Shown: positions 7,506 through 14,631 of the stretch, in pieces
Layout of the letters: each line of letters begins with the position of its first letter
Numbering within the stretch: the first letter of the stretch is position 1
NCBI GenBank assembly: GCA_913052075.1
Contig: CAJXDD010000039.1
Coordinates: 1 to 15,897 of the forward strand
Origin: UBA9926 sp913052075
GTDB taxonomy: Bacteria > Pseudomonadota > Gammaproteobacteria > Pseudomonadales > Azotimanducaceae
DNA: 15,897 nt
Reading direction: 5' to 3'
Translations under genes and position numbers: made by a program
The notes under the pieces: generated by a model
What the model was told of the DNA's origin: nothing
Seen by the model: the letters and a program-made list of their open reading frames with translations, nothing else
Database searches by the model: none

Positions 7506-7536
7506 GAGCGAGTAAAATCTCCTGCTTAGCTCGCTC
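7506..7536 (+). promoter_or_regulatory. Leader hairpin just upstream of the pseudo-amidohydrolase gene
   Basis: GAGCGAG (7506-7512) pairs with CTCGCTC (7530-7536), with an inner TAA/TTA extension past a single bulged G and a 10-base loop. TTATTCT follows at once. It ends 33 bases before the ATG at 7570. It could be an attenuator-like or weak terminator element, or just a 5' UTR stem. Confidence 0.35.
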
Positions 7537-7569
7537 TTATTCTGCAGATCATCACGACACTGAGGCATA

Positions 7570-8445
7570 ATGTCAGCCAATTTCGCCGCTCAACGAACAA
7601 GCATCATGCGAATCGATACTGCTGTTTCTTTCTGGAAAAAGGATGCTCCCTCACCGGCAGACGAACCTCTGATTCTGCATCAAGACTATCTACCCCAGCA
7701 CCTGGGATTCGTACTGATGGAGCATGGCCTAACCGGTGTGATCGCGATCCAGCACGCTGAACGCAATCCTTCGACTACGGAGTGGCTCGCTTGGATGGAG
7801 GAGTGTACCGAGGTGATCGCCGCGGTCGCCCAGGTTACCAGCGACTCTTTGCCACAAGTCTCCGAATGGGTTGCCGCGTTCCCGAAACTCAAAGCGGTAA
7901 GGACCTCGCTTTCAACGCTGGCCAATGACGATCAATATAGACACAACCTCGTTGCCGCGCTCAATTCGCTTGATATCACGCTCGAGATTGCCGTCGATCA
8001 AGTATTAGCCGATCCGTGCATTACATGGTTTGAAAAAGCGCCTCGCCAACGCGTTGTTCTAGCGACCAAGCTGACAAAAGATGGAGATGATGCAGTGCTC
8101 GACGTGGCACTCATCCGTGCATGGATGAACCAGCACCCCAACCTTTGGATCAAGCTCGACGGGCTCCCCAATCTGACGTCGACTGACACAGCCGAGTCAT
8201 CATGGGATGACCCCGAAGATGCCATGCTCGATGCCAGCATGGCCATGACCTTCGTGAATCAAATGCTCGAGTCCCAATTGAATGAACGGTTGGTGTGGGG
8301 TTCGACATGGCCTGCCCTGACTGCCCAGTTCACCTTTGATGAGGCCATGGATATTTTGGATACGTGCCTTCAGGGCAAGCCCGAAGTGACAAAAACCAAA
8401 CTGTTGGGCGCCAATGTGAAGGACGCCTACGGGTTGCCTCAATGA
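7570..8445 (+). CDS. Amidohydrolase-related (COG3618/fuconolactonase-like) protein lacking usual active-site residues
   Basis: A 291-residue protein with the layout of amidohydrolase-2 family barrels: first strand IDTAVSFW (15-22), VIAIQHAE (57-64), WIKLDGL (193-199), RLVWGSTWPAL (240-250) and the closing ANVKDAYGL (281-289). In the family these read roughly DxHxHFW, vVLDHxxKP and GSDWP. Here the HxH pair is Ala18/Ser20, the barrel His is Thr166 (VVLATKLTK), and the Asp of GSDWP is Thr246. All three metal-binding or catalytic positions are lost while the scaffold motifs stay, so it is probably a binding or structural pseudoenzyme. ATG 7570 is chosen because TGAGG lies just upstream; the later ATG at 7606 has none. 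Its TGA overlaps the next start (ATGA), tying it to the dehydrogenase downstream. No frameshift is seen. Confidence 0.78.
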   Translation: MSANFAAQRTSIMRIDTAVSFWKKDAPSPADEPLILHQDYLPQHLGFVLMEHGLTGVIAIQHAERNPSTTEWLAWMEECTEVIAAVAQVTSDSLPQVSEWVAAFPKLKAVRTSLSTLANDDQYRHNLVAALNSLDITLEIAVDQVLADPCITWFEKAPRQRVVLATKLTKDGDDAVLDVALIRAWMNQHPNLWIKLDGLPNLTSTDTAESSWDDPEDAMLDASMAMTFVNQMLESQLNERLVWGSTWPALTAQFTFDEAMDILDTCLQGKPEVTKTKLLGANVKDAYGLPQ

Positions 8446-9290
8446 GCCGTATCGGTCTATTGCATCCAGGCGCTATGGGCGCGTCTATCGGCGCCCAGCT
8501 CACTTCGAAGACTCACACCGTACTTTGGTGGCCCGAGGGACGAAGCGAGCGCAGTGCCAAGCGCGCCGAACAAGCCGGGTTAACCCCTTCCTCGCAGATC
8601 GATGACTGGCTCACGACGGACTACATCATTAGCATTTGTCCTCCTGCCGCGGCCGAATCGATTGCCCAATCCGTGATCGACTGGGGTTACCAAGGGACGC
8701 TTATTGAAGCCAACGCCATCTCGCCGATGCGTCTGCGCGATATCGCCAAAAAGCTTGAAGCCTCTGGCGTTCAGGTGATTGACGGCAGCGTCATTGGCGG
8801 TCCTGTCTGGCCAGGAGAGGGTGCCCTCTCCTCCGTTCTCGCGTGTTCGGGGAAAGGCGCCGACGCATTCGCCGCGTTATTTGAAGAAACAGGGTTTGAG
8901 GGCAGGGTCGTCTCAACCGAACTTGGCGATGCCTCTTCGCTGAAAATGGTGTTTGCCGCGCTGACCAAAGGCAGCATCGCATTAATTGCGGAGATCTTAA
9001 ACGTCGCTGAACAATTAGGCGTTCGATCTGAGCTAGAAAAGCTTTGGGGCGATCAGGCCACCCAGCAGCGCCACAACCAGGTCTCAACCAACGCCGCTAA
9101 GGCTTGGCGTTTTGCGGGGGAGATGAGGGAGATCAGCCGAACCTTCAGTGAGGTTGGCGCCGCCCTCGGTTTCCATGAGGCCGCTGCCCAGGTTTTTGAC
9201 CGCCTTGAAGACCACAAGGATTGGACCGAAAGGCCCAGTCTCGAGGCATTGCTTACCAGCCTTTCAAGCCAGGAAATCGAGGAGAATTAA
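8442..9290 (+). CDS. NAD(P)-dependent dehydrogenase with DUF1932 C-terminal domain (6-phosphogluconate/hydroxyisobutyrate dehydrogenase-like)
   Basis: A 282-residue two-domain oxidoreductase. The N-terminal Rossmann domain starts at once with IGLLHPGAMGASIGAQL (4-20), the dinucleotide loop of beta-hydroxyacid dehydrogenases, and continues to DGSVIGGP (114-121), the substrate-side GG motif. The helical C-terminal half has LGDASSLKMVFAALTKGSIALIAE-type sequence; Lys168 sits where this superfamily keeps its catalytic lysine, and the following AALTKG is characteristic of DUF1932 proteins. It likely oxidises a hydroxy acid or reduces the matching keto or imine compound; the substrate is unknown. 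ATG 8442 is chosen because it overlaps the upstream stop as ATGA; a longer frame from 8364 only overlaps the upstream gene. Coupling to an inactive-looking amidohydrolase suggests a joint complex or shared substrate. Confidence 0.85.
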   Translation: MSRIGLLHPGAMGASIGAQLTSKTHTVLWWPEGRSERSAKRAEQAGLTPSSQIDDWLTTDYIISICPPAAAESIAQSVIDWGYQGTLIEANAISPMRLRDIAKKLEASGVQVIDGSVIGGPVWPGEGALSSVLACSGKGADAFAALFEETGFEGRVVSTELGDASSLKMVFAALTKGSIALIAEILNVAEQLGVRSELEKLWGDQATQQRHNQVSTNAAKAWRFAGEMREISRTFSEVGAALGFHEAAAQVFDRLEDHKDWTERPSLEALLTSLSSQEIEEN

Positions 9291-9314
9291 AAGGGCGATC
9301 GCGATTGATCACCC
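9285..9314 (-). terminator. Rho-independent terminator of the ferredoxin-NADP reductase gene
   Basis: Read on the minus strand, GGGTGATC (9314-9307), loop AATCGC and GATCGCCC (9300-9293) form an 8-bp stem with one G-U pair, followed by TTTTAATT (9292-9285). It lies 9 bases past the stop codon of the reductase gene. In the plus direction the stem has a C-A mismatch and no T-run, so it works for the minus strand only. Its T-run overlaps the last codons of the dehydrogenase gene. Confidence 0.68.
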
Positions 9315-9322
9315 TGAAGTAC

Positions 9323-10711
9323 TCAGCCTTTAGCCACAGCCACCATATCGGCAACCTGTGTGAACTTCACTCTTGGCTTACCTTGGGCCTCACCGCGGGC
9401 CACTTCCTCGGCGTCGATCTTCTTCCACTCCGAGAAACTCACGGCATCTGGCTGACGGCTTGCAATCAGCTCGGCCAGCGCATCGGCGCTTTCTGTCGGC
9501 TCAAAGTGACGTCCCGCTGCGATGTCTTCCACCATCAACGCAACGGTTTCTTGAGCGCAGGTTTTGTTGGTGCCAATGACGCCGCTTGGACCTCGCTTAA
9601 TCCAGCCGGCTGTGTAAAGGCCGACGGCTTGCTCGCCAGTGCTGTCCACTACCCGACCGCCTTCGTTAGAAATCGTGCCCCAGCTTTCGTTAAAAGGGAC
9701 ATCAGGCAGTGGCTTACCCCGATAACCAACCGAACGGAACACGAGACCCGCTGGGATCGTCTCCACCTCATCTGTAGCCACTGCTTTGATTGCGCCGCCG
9801 TCTCCAACCAACTTGTTCTTAACAAGCTTACAGGCTTCAACCCGGTCACCGCTGCCTTCTAGTTCCGATGGCGAGACCAAAAAGCGAATATGGAGCTGTC
9901 GCTTCTTACCCGCAGGAACTCGCGCAGCGTACTCTTGGACGGTATCGACGTTTTTCTGTGCGTTCTTATCCCCGCCCTCCGCTAACGCCCGCTGGCTGGC
10001 GTCATCCAGTGCTGCCTCATCACCAAGAACGATCACATCCGCATCCTCGAACTCACCCATTTCCTTGATTTCGGGCGGAGTAAAAGCGGCCTGGGCAGGT
10101 CCTCGACGCCCAAGGATGTACACATTTTTCACTTGGCTAGCTTTCAATGCCTCCAATGCGTGCTCCGCAATGTCTGTTGTCGTGAGCTCATCGGTGGTTT
10201 TGCAGAGAATGCGAGCAACGTCCATCGCCACATTACCCATGCCAACAACCGCAACGTTTTCCTGACTGAGGTCAAACTTCAGATCTGCAAAATCCGGATG
10301 GCCGTTGTACCAAGCGACAAATTCCGTCGCTGAGTGACTTCCAAGAAGCTCTTCACCAGGAATACCTAAATTTCGGTCAAACGGGCTGCCGGTGGTAAAC
10401 ATAACCTGATGGTAGTGGGCCTTTAAGTCCGCCATGTGGATGTGCGTGCCATATTCCACATTGCCAAAAAAGCGGAAACCAGGATGCGCAGCGCTTTTTT
10501 CGTAAGCACGCGTAACGCTCTTGTCTTTTTGATGGTCGGGAGCAACGCCAGCGCGAACCAACCCATAAGGAGTGGGCAACCGATCAAACATATCCATCTC
10601 GACCACGAGGTCGGACTGCTTCAGTAAATTACTGACCGTGTAAAACCCGGACGGACCAGAGCCAATGATTGCCACTCTCAACGGATTCTCTTTGGTACCG
10701 ACTGCCGCCAT
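9323..10711 (-). CDS. FAD-dependent ferredoxin/adrenodoxin-type NADP+ reductase
   Basis: A 462-residue flavoprotein of the adrenodoxin reductase/FprA group, which moves electrons between NADPH and ferredoxin. FAD site VAIIGSGPSGFY at 13-24; FDRLPTPYGLVRAGVAPDH at 42-60 is the group's hallmark; the second Rossmann loop for NADP is VVGMGNVAMDVAR at 155-167, with GRRGPAQAAFT at 201-211; the closing flavin motif is AGWIKRGPSGVIGTNK at 368-383. Length is normal (about 450-480). ATG at 10711 follows a strong ribosome site (AGAGGTGAC). The gene stands alone, divergent from the AsmA gene, with a terminator right after its stop. Partners could be a ferredoxin feeding cytochromes P450 or Fe-S assembly; neither is in the window. 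Confidence 0.95.
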   Translation of the reverse strand: MAAVGTKENPLRVAIIGSGPSGFYTVSNLLKQSDLVVEMDMFDRLPTPYGLVRAGVAPDHQKDKSVTRAYEKSAAHPGFRFFGNVEYGTHIHMADLKAHYHQVMFTTGSPFDRNLGIPGEELLGSHSATEFVAWYNGHPDFADLKFDLSQENVAVVGMGNVAMDVARILCKTTDELTTTDIAEHALEALKASQVKNVYILGRRGPAQAAFTPPEIKEMGEFEDADVIVLGDEAALDDASQRALAEGGDKNAQKNVDTVQEYAARVPAGKKRQLHIRFLVSPSELEGSGDRVEACKLVKNKLVGDGGAIKAVATDEVETIPAGLVFRSVGYRGKPLPDVPFNESWGTISNEGGRVVDSTGEQAVGLYTAGWIKRGPSGVIGTNKTCAQETVALMVEDIAAGRHFEPTESADALAELIASRQPDAVSFSEWKKIDAEEVARGEAQGKPRVKFTQVADMVAVAKG

Positions 10712-10774
10712 TTGTCACCTCTTTCCTCATTTGTGCCAAGACGATAGCAGAATCAATGGTCCCAATACAGACGA

Positions 10775-10796
10775 CTGAAAGGTGAGTTTCAGCTCA
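10775..10796. promoter_or_regulatory. Overlapping dyad repeats in a divergent promoter region
   Basis: CTGAAA (10775-10780) and TTTCAG (10787-10792) are perfectly inverted around GGTGAG. The right arm is also the centre of TGAG-TTTCAG-CTCA (10783-10796). The site lies in the 160-base stretch between the divergent reductase and AsmA genes, about 40 bases upstream of the AsmA -10 box. A regulator site is possible but unproven. Confidence 0.3.
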
Positions 10797-10807
10797 TCAA
10801 TCATTCG

Positions 10808-10836
10808 CTTACGCCCTTCCCATTCACGGCTATAAT
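10808..10836 (+). promoter_or_regulatory. Promoter of the AsmA-mutY operon
   Basis: A perfect -10 box TATAAT at 10831-10836. The best -35 at a 17-base spacing is CTTACG (10808-10813), weak at 3 of 6. Transcription would start near 10843, which supports the start at 10873 for the gene below and excludes the TTG at 10837. Confidence 0.45.
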
Positions 10837-10872
10837 TTGACCATCACCAGCGACCTATCGAGGAAAGCGCGC

Positions 10873-12945
10873 ATGCTAAAGTGGGCACTTGGGGCCATCA
10901 TCATCCTTATCCTGCTGAGCGGTGTCGCGCTCTCAATACTCCTTGATCAGCCCGAGCGGTTTCGCCCCCAGATCGAGGCGCTCGCCGCAGAGCAAGTCGG
11001 TGCACCGATCCGATTAGGCCAACTCTCTTGGCAATGGCAGCCAAATTTCGCGTTATCCGTCTCAGAGGTAGAGATCAGTCCGAACGATGGTCCTATCGTG
11101 CAAGTGCAGTTGGTTGACGTTGATTTCAAAGCGTCCTTACTTGCGCTCCTGACCGAGCAATCACTAGTCGTGCTAGAGATAGAGGTGGAGCGTATGTCGG
11201 TGTTGCAAAGGGAAGCGTCTAGCGCTTCATCGACCCCAGAGGCTAGAGCGCAATCACAACCCTCAGAGACTCAACGAGACACAGCTCATAAGACCTTGCA
11301 AGCTTCGCTCCAAGAACTGCCCGCGCTGCTCCTAACTTCGTTCGAGCAAGTAGAGATCAACCAACTGGAAGTAAGTACTCTCACATTGGAGACCGAGGGG
11401 CGCTCTGAGCCAGATGTCATTCTGTCTCCTATCCGATTAACCATGCAAAACAACCAGCTCACCGCTCGGTTGGAAGGCCAAGGCAAACAGCTCGACGCAG
11501 CGGGCATCGCGTCATGGAGCGGAGGAATGTCAATCAACCTGTCCGTGACAGACGATGTGGAGCCTTCGGTTAGTTTATCTGGCGACATCGAGGGCGAGAC
11601 GACACTCGCTGATTCCACGGTCATTCCCCTATCTGCTCGCATCAGCACTGCCTGGAAGCCAGCTGATAACTCGCTTCACCTCGATACCCTCACCGGCTTG
11701 GTTGGTGGCCTTGAGTTCAATCTTGAGGGGACCATCAATCCGCTCAACCACCCATCAGTCGACCGAACGCCATTTAGTATCAGTGCCAACCTTGCGCTGA
11801 ACAAGGAATCCGCCATTGCCGAGCAGTTGCAAAGGGCGGGGGCTTCCCTTCCTCTCGCCAGTGCCGCCATCTCTTTGGAAGCAAGCAGCACGGGTGAGCA
11901 AATTATCCTATCCATTCCCGCTGCTTCGGTGAACGAAATGGCGTGGACTGGCGAGGTCACCTTCAACCTGCCTGATCAACATCTCACGGGCCTGTTCGAC
12001 GCGCCCTCCGTCAATATGGATGCGCTAGGTGCAACCGATGATGCTGCAGAGGGAAACGCGTCGTCGACGAGCGAATTAAATGATCCGCTGTGGCCAGATG
12101 CGTTGTTCGAGGGACCAAGCGCAGAGTTAAGCGTCACAGCTGGCGAGGTGCTATACGACGGGTTAGTGTTCCAGGGAGCCTTAGTCACTGCCTCTCTGGA
12201 CAGAGACCGGGCGCTCGTCACAGCCAGCGCCGATCTAGCGAGTGGTACGCTGTCATCAAAGGCGACCATTTTTAACGATCCAGCGCGAGCCCACACGGTT
12301 CACTGGCGAGCTGATCAAGTGAACCTCAACCGGTTAGCCGCGCCTCTCACCCCAGGGTTATTGAAGGGTGAAGGCGATTATCAATTCACTGGCACAACCC
12401 TCAATGCCATCGGCCAGTCTCTTAAAGGATCATCCAAGATTGAGCTGAGCGATGGCGTGCTGGAACTTGCAACCATTAAGTCGATGCTTGGCACCCTTGA
12501 TGGCTTAATAGGCACGCAAAGCGGCGCCAATACATGGCCTGACCGTGTTTCTTTTGACAAAGCAGTCGGCTCTCACGAGGTAAAAAACGGCATTCGTGAG
12601 GGGCAACTGTTGAACGCAGACCTTGCCAGTCTTCACTTCAAGTCGGTGGGCGGCCTTGATCTCCAGACCAATAAAATGAAAGCGCTGATCGATTTTAAAG
12701 TCGATGCGAGCACCGCTCCTCCACTACCGATTAAAGGTCCGATCACTGCCGTGACTTGGCCACTCACTTGTGAGGGGCCTATCGATGCAGCGCTCACTGA
12801 ACTCTGCGGCCCAGACAAAGAGAGGGCTAAACGCATCGGAACCGATCTTTTAAGAGCCAAGGTCAAGGACAAAGGCAAAGAGCTCTTGGAGGGCCTACTC
12901 AACAAAGACGGCACGTCTTCGATTAAAAAATTGTTTGACTGGTGA
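10873..12945 (+). CDS. AsmA-family protein (inner-membrane-anchored, periplasmic)
   Basis: A 690-residue envelope protein of the AsmA group, now linked to phospholipid traffic between inner and outer membrane. A single N-terminal helix (WALGAIIILILLSGVALSILL, about 4-24) anchors it. The AsmA/chorein-like start follows (PQIEALAAEQVGAPIRLGQLSWQW), then long beta-rich repeats, a Ser/Thr/Gln-rich linker at about 115-140, and the C-terminal AsmA domain at about 495-650 (GEGDYQFTGTTLNAIGQSLKGSSKIELSDG). Length is usual for the family (about 600-750). ATG 10873 is preferred over the in-frame TTG 10837: GAGGA lies eight bases upstream, and the TTG touches the -10 box. The stop overlaps the mutY start by one base. 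AsmA next to mutY is a recurring order in Pseudomonas-like genomes. Confidence 0.9.
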   Translation: MLKWALGAIIILILLSGVALSILLDQPERFRPQIEALAAEQVGAPIRLGQLSWQWQPNFALSVSEVEISPNDGPIVQVQLVDVDFKASLLALLTEQSLVVLEIEVERMSVLQREASSASSTPEARAQSQPSETQRDTAHKTLQASLQELPALLLTSFEQVEINQLEVSTLTLETEGRSEPDVILSPIRLTMQNNQLTARLEGQGKQLDAAGIASWSGGMSINLSVTDDVEPSVSLSGDIEGETTLADSTVIPLSARISTAWKPADNSLHLDTLTGLVGGLEFNLEGTINPLNHPSVDRTPFSISANLALNKESAIAEQLQRAGASLPLASAAISLEASSTGEQIILSIPAASVNEMAWTGEVTFNLPDQHLTGLFDAPSVNMDALGATDDAAEGNASSTSELNDPLWPDALFEGPSAELSVTAGEVLYDGLVFQGALVTASLDRDRALVTASADLASGTLSSKATIFNDPARAHTVHWRADQVNLNRLAAPLTPGLLKGEGDYQFTGTTLNAIGQSLKGSSKIELSDGVLELATIKSMLGTLDGLIGTQSGANTWPDRVSFDKAVGSHEVKNGIREGQLLNADLASLHFKSVGGLDLQTNKMKALIDFKVDASTAPPLPIKGPITAVTWPLTCEGPIDAALTELCGPDKERAKRIGTDLLRAKVKDKGKELLEGLLNKDGTSSIKKLFDW

Positions 12946-13985
12946 TGACTTCGTTCAATTTCGCTGAAGCGCTGCTTGCGTGGTTCGACCACCACGGCAG
13001 GCATGATCTGCCCTGGCAGACTCCAGATGATCCTTATCGGGTTTGGCTCTCTGAGATCATGCTCCAGCAGACCCAAGTGAAAACGGTCATCCCCTACTTT
13101 GAACGCTTTTTGCAGGCCTTCCCAACACTCGAGTCTCTGGCCGAGGCCAAGATCGATCAGGTGCTGGCCGCGTGGACTGGACTTGGTTATTACGCGCGCG
13201 CGCGGAACCTGCACCGCACGGCAGTGATCATTCATCAAGATCTTGGCGGGAAGTTCCCCGATAACCAGATCGCGTGGGCAGAACTGCCAGGAGTCGGGCT
13301 GTCGACGGCGGCGGCGATTACCTCCATCTGTTTCAACGAACGCGTTGCCATCCTCGACGGTAATGTGAAGCGGGTACTCACTCGATTTTTTGCTGAACCC
13401 GGCTGGCCTGGTGCCAGTCGTGTTGCGAACAAGCTCTGGGCGCAAGCCGAATCGTTATTGCCAGACGCTAGGTTCGGTGATTACACACAAGCCATCATGG
13501 ATCTTGGTGCGACAGTTTGCTCACGCAAGCAACCACAATGTCATCGCTGCCCGGTGAGCGAGGCGTGTGTTGCTCACCGCTCGGGCGAGCAAGATGCTTT
13601 CCCTGGTGCCAAGCCTAAAAAACACAGACCATCCAAATCCATTTGGATGCTGATCGCAGCCACAGAGGAAGGTGATTATTTCGTGGAAAAGCGTCCAGAC
13701 CAAGGCATTTGGGGCGGCCTGCATAGTTTCCCTGAATTCGCGTCGCTAGACGCATTGCTCCAGCGGATACAAGCGGGAGCTAACCGGGTGGAGCTCACTC
13801 CATTCAAACACCAGTTCACTCACTATGAGCTCGTAGTCCACCCTGTGCTGGTAAGGAAGGCAGCCTGGCCCGGGCTTACATCGGCGTATGAGGGTCAGTG
13901 GATCAATGACCTTGAGCATCTGAACATTGGGTTAAGTAAACCCGCGGTCACCCTCCTCAAGCAATTGACCCTGGTACCTGATTGA
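12945..13985 (+). CDS. mutY: Adenine DNA glycosylase MutY
   Basis: Removes adenine mispaired with 8-oxoguanine in base excision repair. Started at ATG 12945, the 346-residue protein keeps the E. coli numbering exactly: Glu37 (WLSEIMLQQTQV), Asp138 (AILDGNVKRV) and the 4Fe-4S cysteines 192, 199, 202 and 208 (spacing C-X6-C-X2-C-X5-C). The helix-hairpin-helix LPGVGLSTAAAI (114-125) has Leu where E. coli has Arg (GVGRST). The C-terminal NUDIX-like domain that reads 8-oxoG has FTH in HQFTHYEL in place of FSH. The start overlaps the AsmA stop (TGATG); a GTG three bases earlier would add one residue. There is no clear ribosome site, so translation probably depends on coupling. YggX follows 62 bases later, as in many gammaproteobacteria. 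Confidence 0.97.
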   Translation: MTSFNFAEALLAWFDHHGRHDLPWQTPDDPYRVWLSEIMLQQTQVKTVIPYFERFLQAFPTLESLAEAKIDQVLAAWTGLGYYARARNLHRTAVIIHQDLGGKFPDNQIAWAELPGVGLSTAAAITSICFNERVAILDGNVKRVLTRFFAEPGWPGASRVANKLWAQAESLLPDARFGDYTQAIMDLGATVCSRKQPQCHRCPVSEACVAHRSGEQDAFPGAKPKKHRPSKSIWMLIAATEEGDYFVEKRPDQGIWGGLHSFPEFASLDALLQRIQAGANRVELTPFKHQFTHYELVVHPVLVRKAAWPGLTSAYEGQWINDLEHLNIGLSKPAVTLLKQLTLVPD

Positions 13986-14047
13986 CACAAAACGCCGCTC
14001 ATCAGAGTTGCGTGTCATACTATGCGTTTTGATAACGACGAACACCT

Positions 14048-14326
14048 ATGACTCGCACCGTCTTCTGCAAACGACACCAACAAGCGTTGCCGGGTCTTGC
14101 TGCACCGCCGTTCCCTGGCCCCAAGGGACAGGAGATCTTTGAGACAATTTCACAAGCGGCCTGGGACGACTGGCAAGCCCATCAAACGATGCTAATTAAT
14201 GAAAAGCACCTCAACATGATGGATAAAGCCGCGAGAAAGTATTTGACGGAGCAACGCGATCGATTTTTCGAAGGCGATCAGGTGGATGAAGCGGAGGGGT
14301 ACCTCGCGCCAGAAGACGAGCGCTAG
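14048..14326 (+). CDS. yggX: Fe(2+)-trafficking / oxidative damage protection protein YggX
   Basis: A 92-residue cytoplasmic protein that matches YggX along its length: start MTRTVFCKRHQ with the conserved Cys7, central AAWDDWQAHQTMLINEKHLNMMD (37-59) and closing FFEGDQVDEAEGYLAPED. YggX protects Fe-S clusters and DNA from oxidants and is thought to help iron handling. It fits functionally beside MutY, itself an Fe-S enzyme acting on oxidative damage, and the mutY-yggX order is conserved widely. The ribosome site before ATG 14048 is weak. A TTGACA at 13982-13987 upstream has no matching -10 box, so whether it has its own promoter is unclear. Confidence 0.97.
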   Translation: MTRTVFCKRHQQALPGLAAPPFPGPKGQEIFETISQAAWDDWQAHQTMLINEKHLNMMDKAARKYLTEQRDRFFEGDQVDEAEGYLAPEDER

Positions 14327-14631
14327 TTGCGCAGCACGCTAGCACTAAGCGGTTTAGTCAATAACCGAAACGAAGTGTGCCCCTAGCGCTTACCGATGCG
14401 AAGAGACCAAAGCCCACTCGCACGTACAAAAACAGAACCTCACAACCTCATAACTATTGTCAGGCTCGGTTCTTCGTCACGGCTCAGCGAAAACACGCGA
14501 GTAGTCCTACTGATCAAGCGCAGCTAGCCAATCGCTCATCGGCCCAACGTGCAACCCGGGCGGAAACAGGAATTAAAACCCTCATCAGGATACGAACTAG
14601 GTGCCACTGTGGCAGCCCTATAAACGGTTAC
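14327..14631. other. 305-base stretch between convergent genes, no gene recognised
   Basis: A 97-residue plus-strand frame (14377-14670) here is Arg/Thr/Gln-rich, has no ribosome site or family features and runs into the 3' end of the opposite SDR gene, so I do not call it. Small dyads are present (GCTAG/CTAGC near 14321-14342, ACTAA/TTTAGT near 14343-14358, and TGCCACTGTGGCA at 14602-14614), but none has a T-run. No RNA gene was recognised. Confidence 0.55.
14602..14614. repeat. 13-base perfect palindrome TGCCACTGTGGCA
   Basis: Six bases on each side are fully symmetric about one central T. It lies 18 bases past the stop of the SDR gene. As RNA it gives only a 5-bp stem with a 3-base loop and no U-run, so a protein site or chance is as likely as a terminator. 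Confidence 0.25.

Larger units (their letters stand above)
7170..7569. other. 400-base gene-poor region with several inverted repeats
   Basis: No convincing coding frame on either strand; a minus-strand frame at 7096-7311 lacks family features. The region separates two divergent genes, so it should hold both promoters, but I could not fix a good -35/-10 pair. It contains at least three notable dyad structures (7216-7242, 7322-7358, 7506-7536), listed separately. No tRNA, riboswitch or known ncRNA was recognised. Confidence 0.6.

Noticed and set aside
9221..9862. Long plus-strand frame of 213 codons
   Set aside because: It is antisense to the ferredoxin-NADP reductase gene, begins inside the dehydrogenase gene in another frame, and shows no family motif or ribosome site.
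10837..10872. TTG at 10837 as start of the AsmA-family gene
   Set aside because: It directly follows the TATAAT box and would precede the expected transcription start; ATG 10873 has a proper ribosome site and gives a normal membrane anchor.
12633..13445. Minus-strand frame of 270 codons
   Set aside because: It lies wholly opposite the AsmA and mutY genes, whose motifs are unambiguous; composition is that of a shadow frame.
13982..13987. Perfect TTGACA as a -35 box for yggX
   Set aside because: It overlaps the mutY stop and no -10 box lies 16-18 bases downstream; the nearest TACTAT is 30 bases away.
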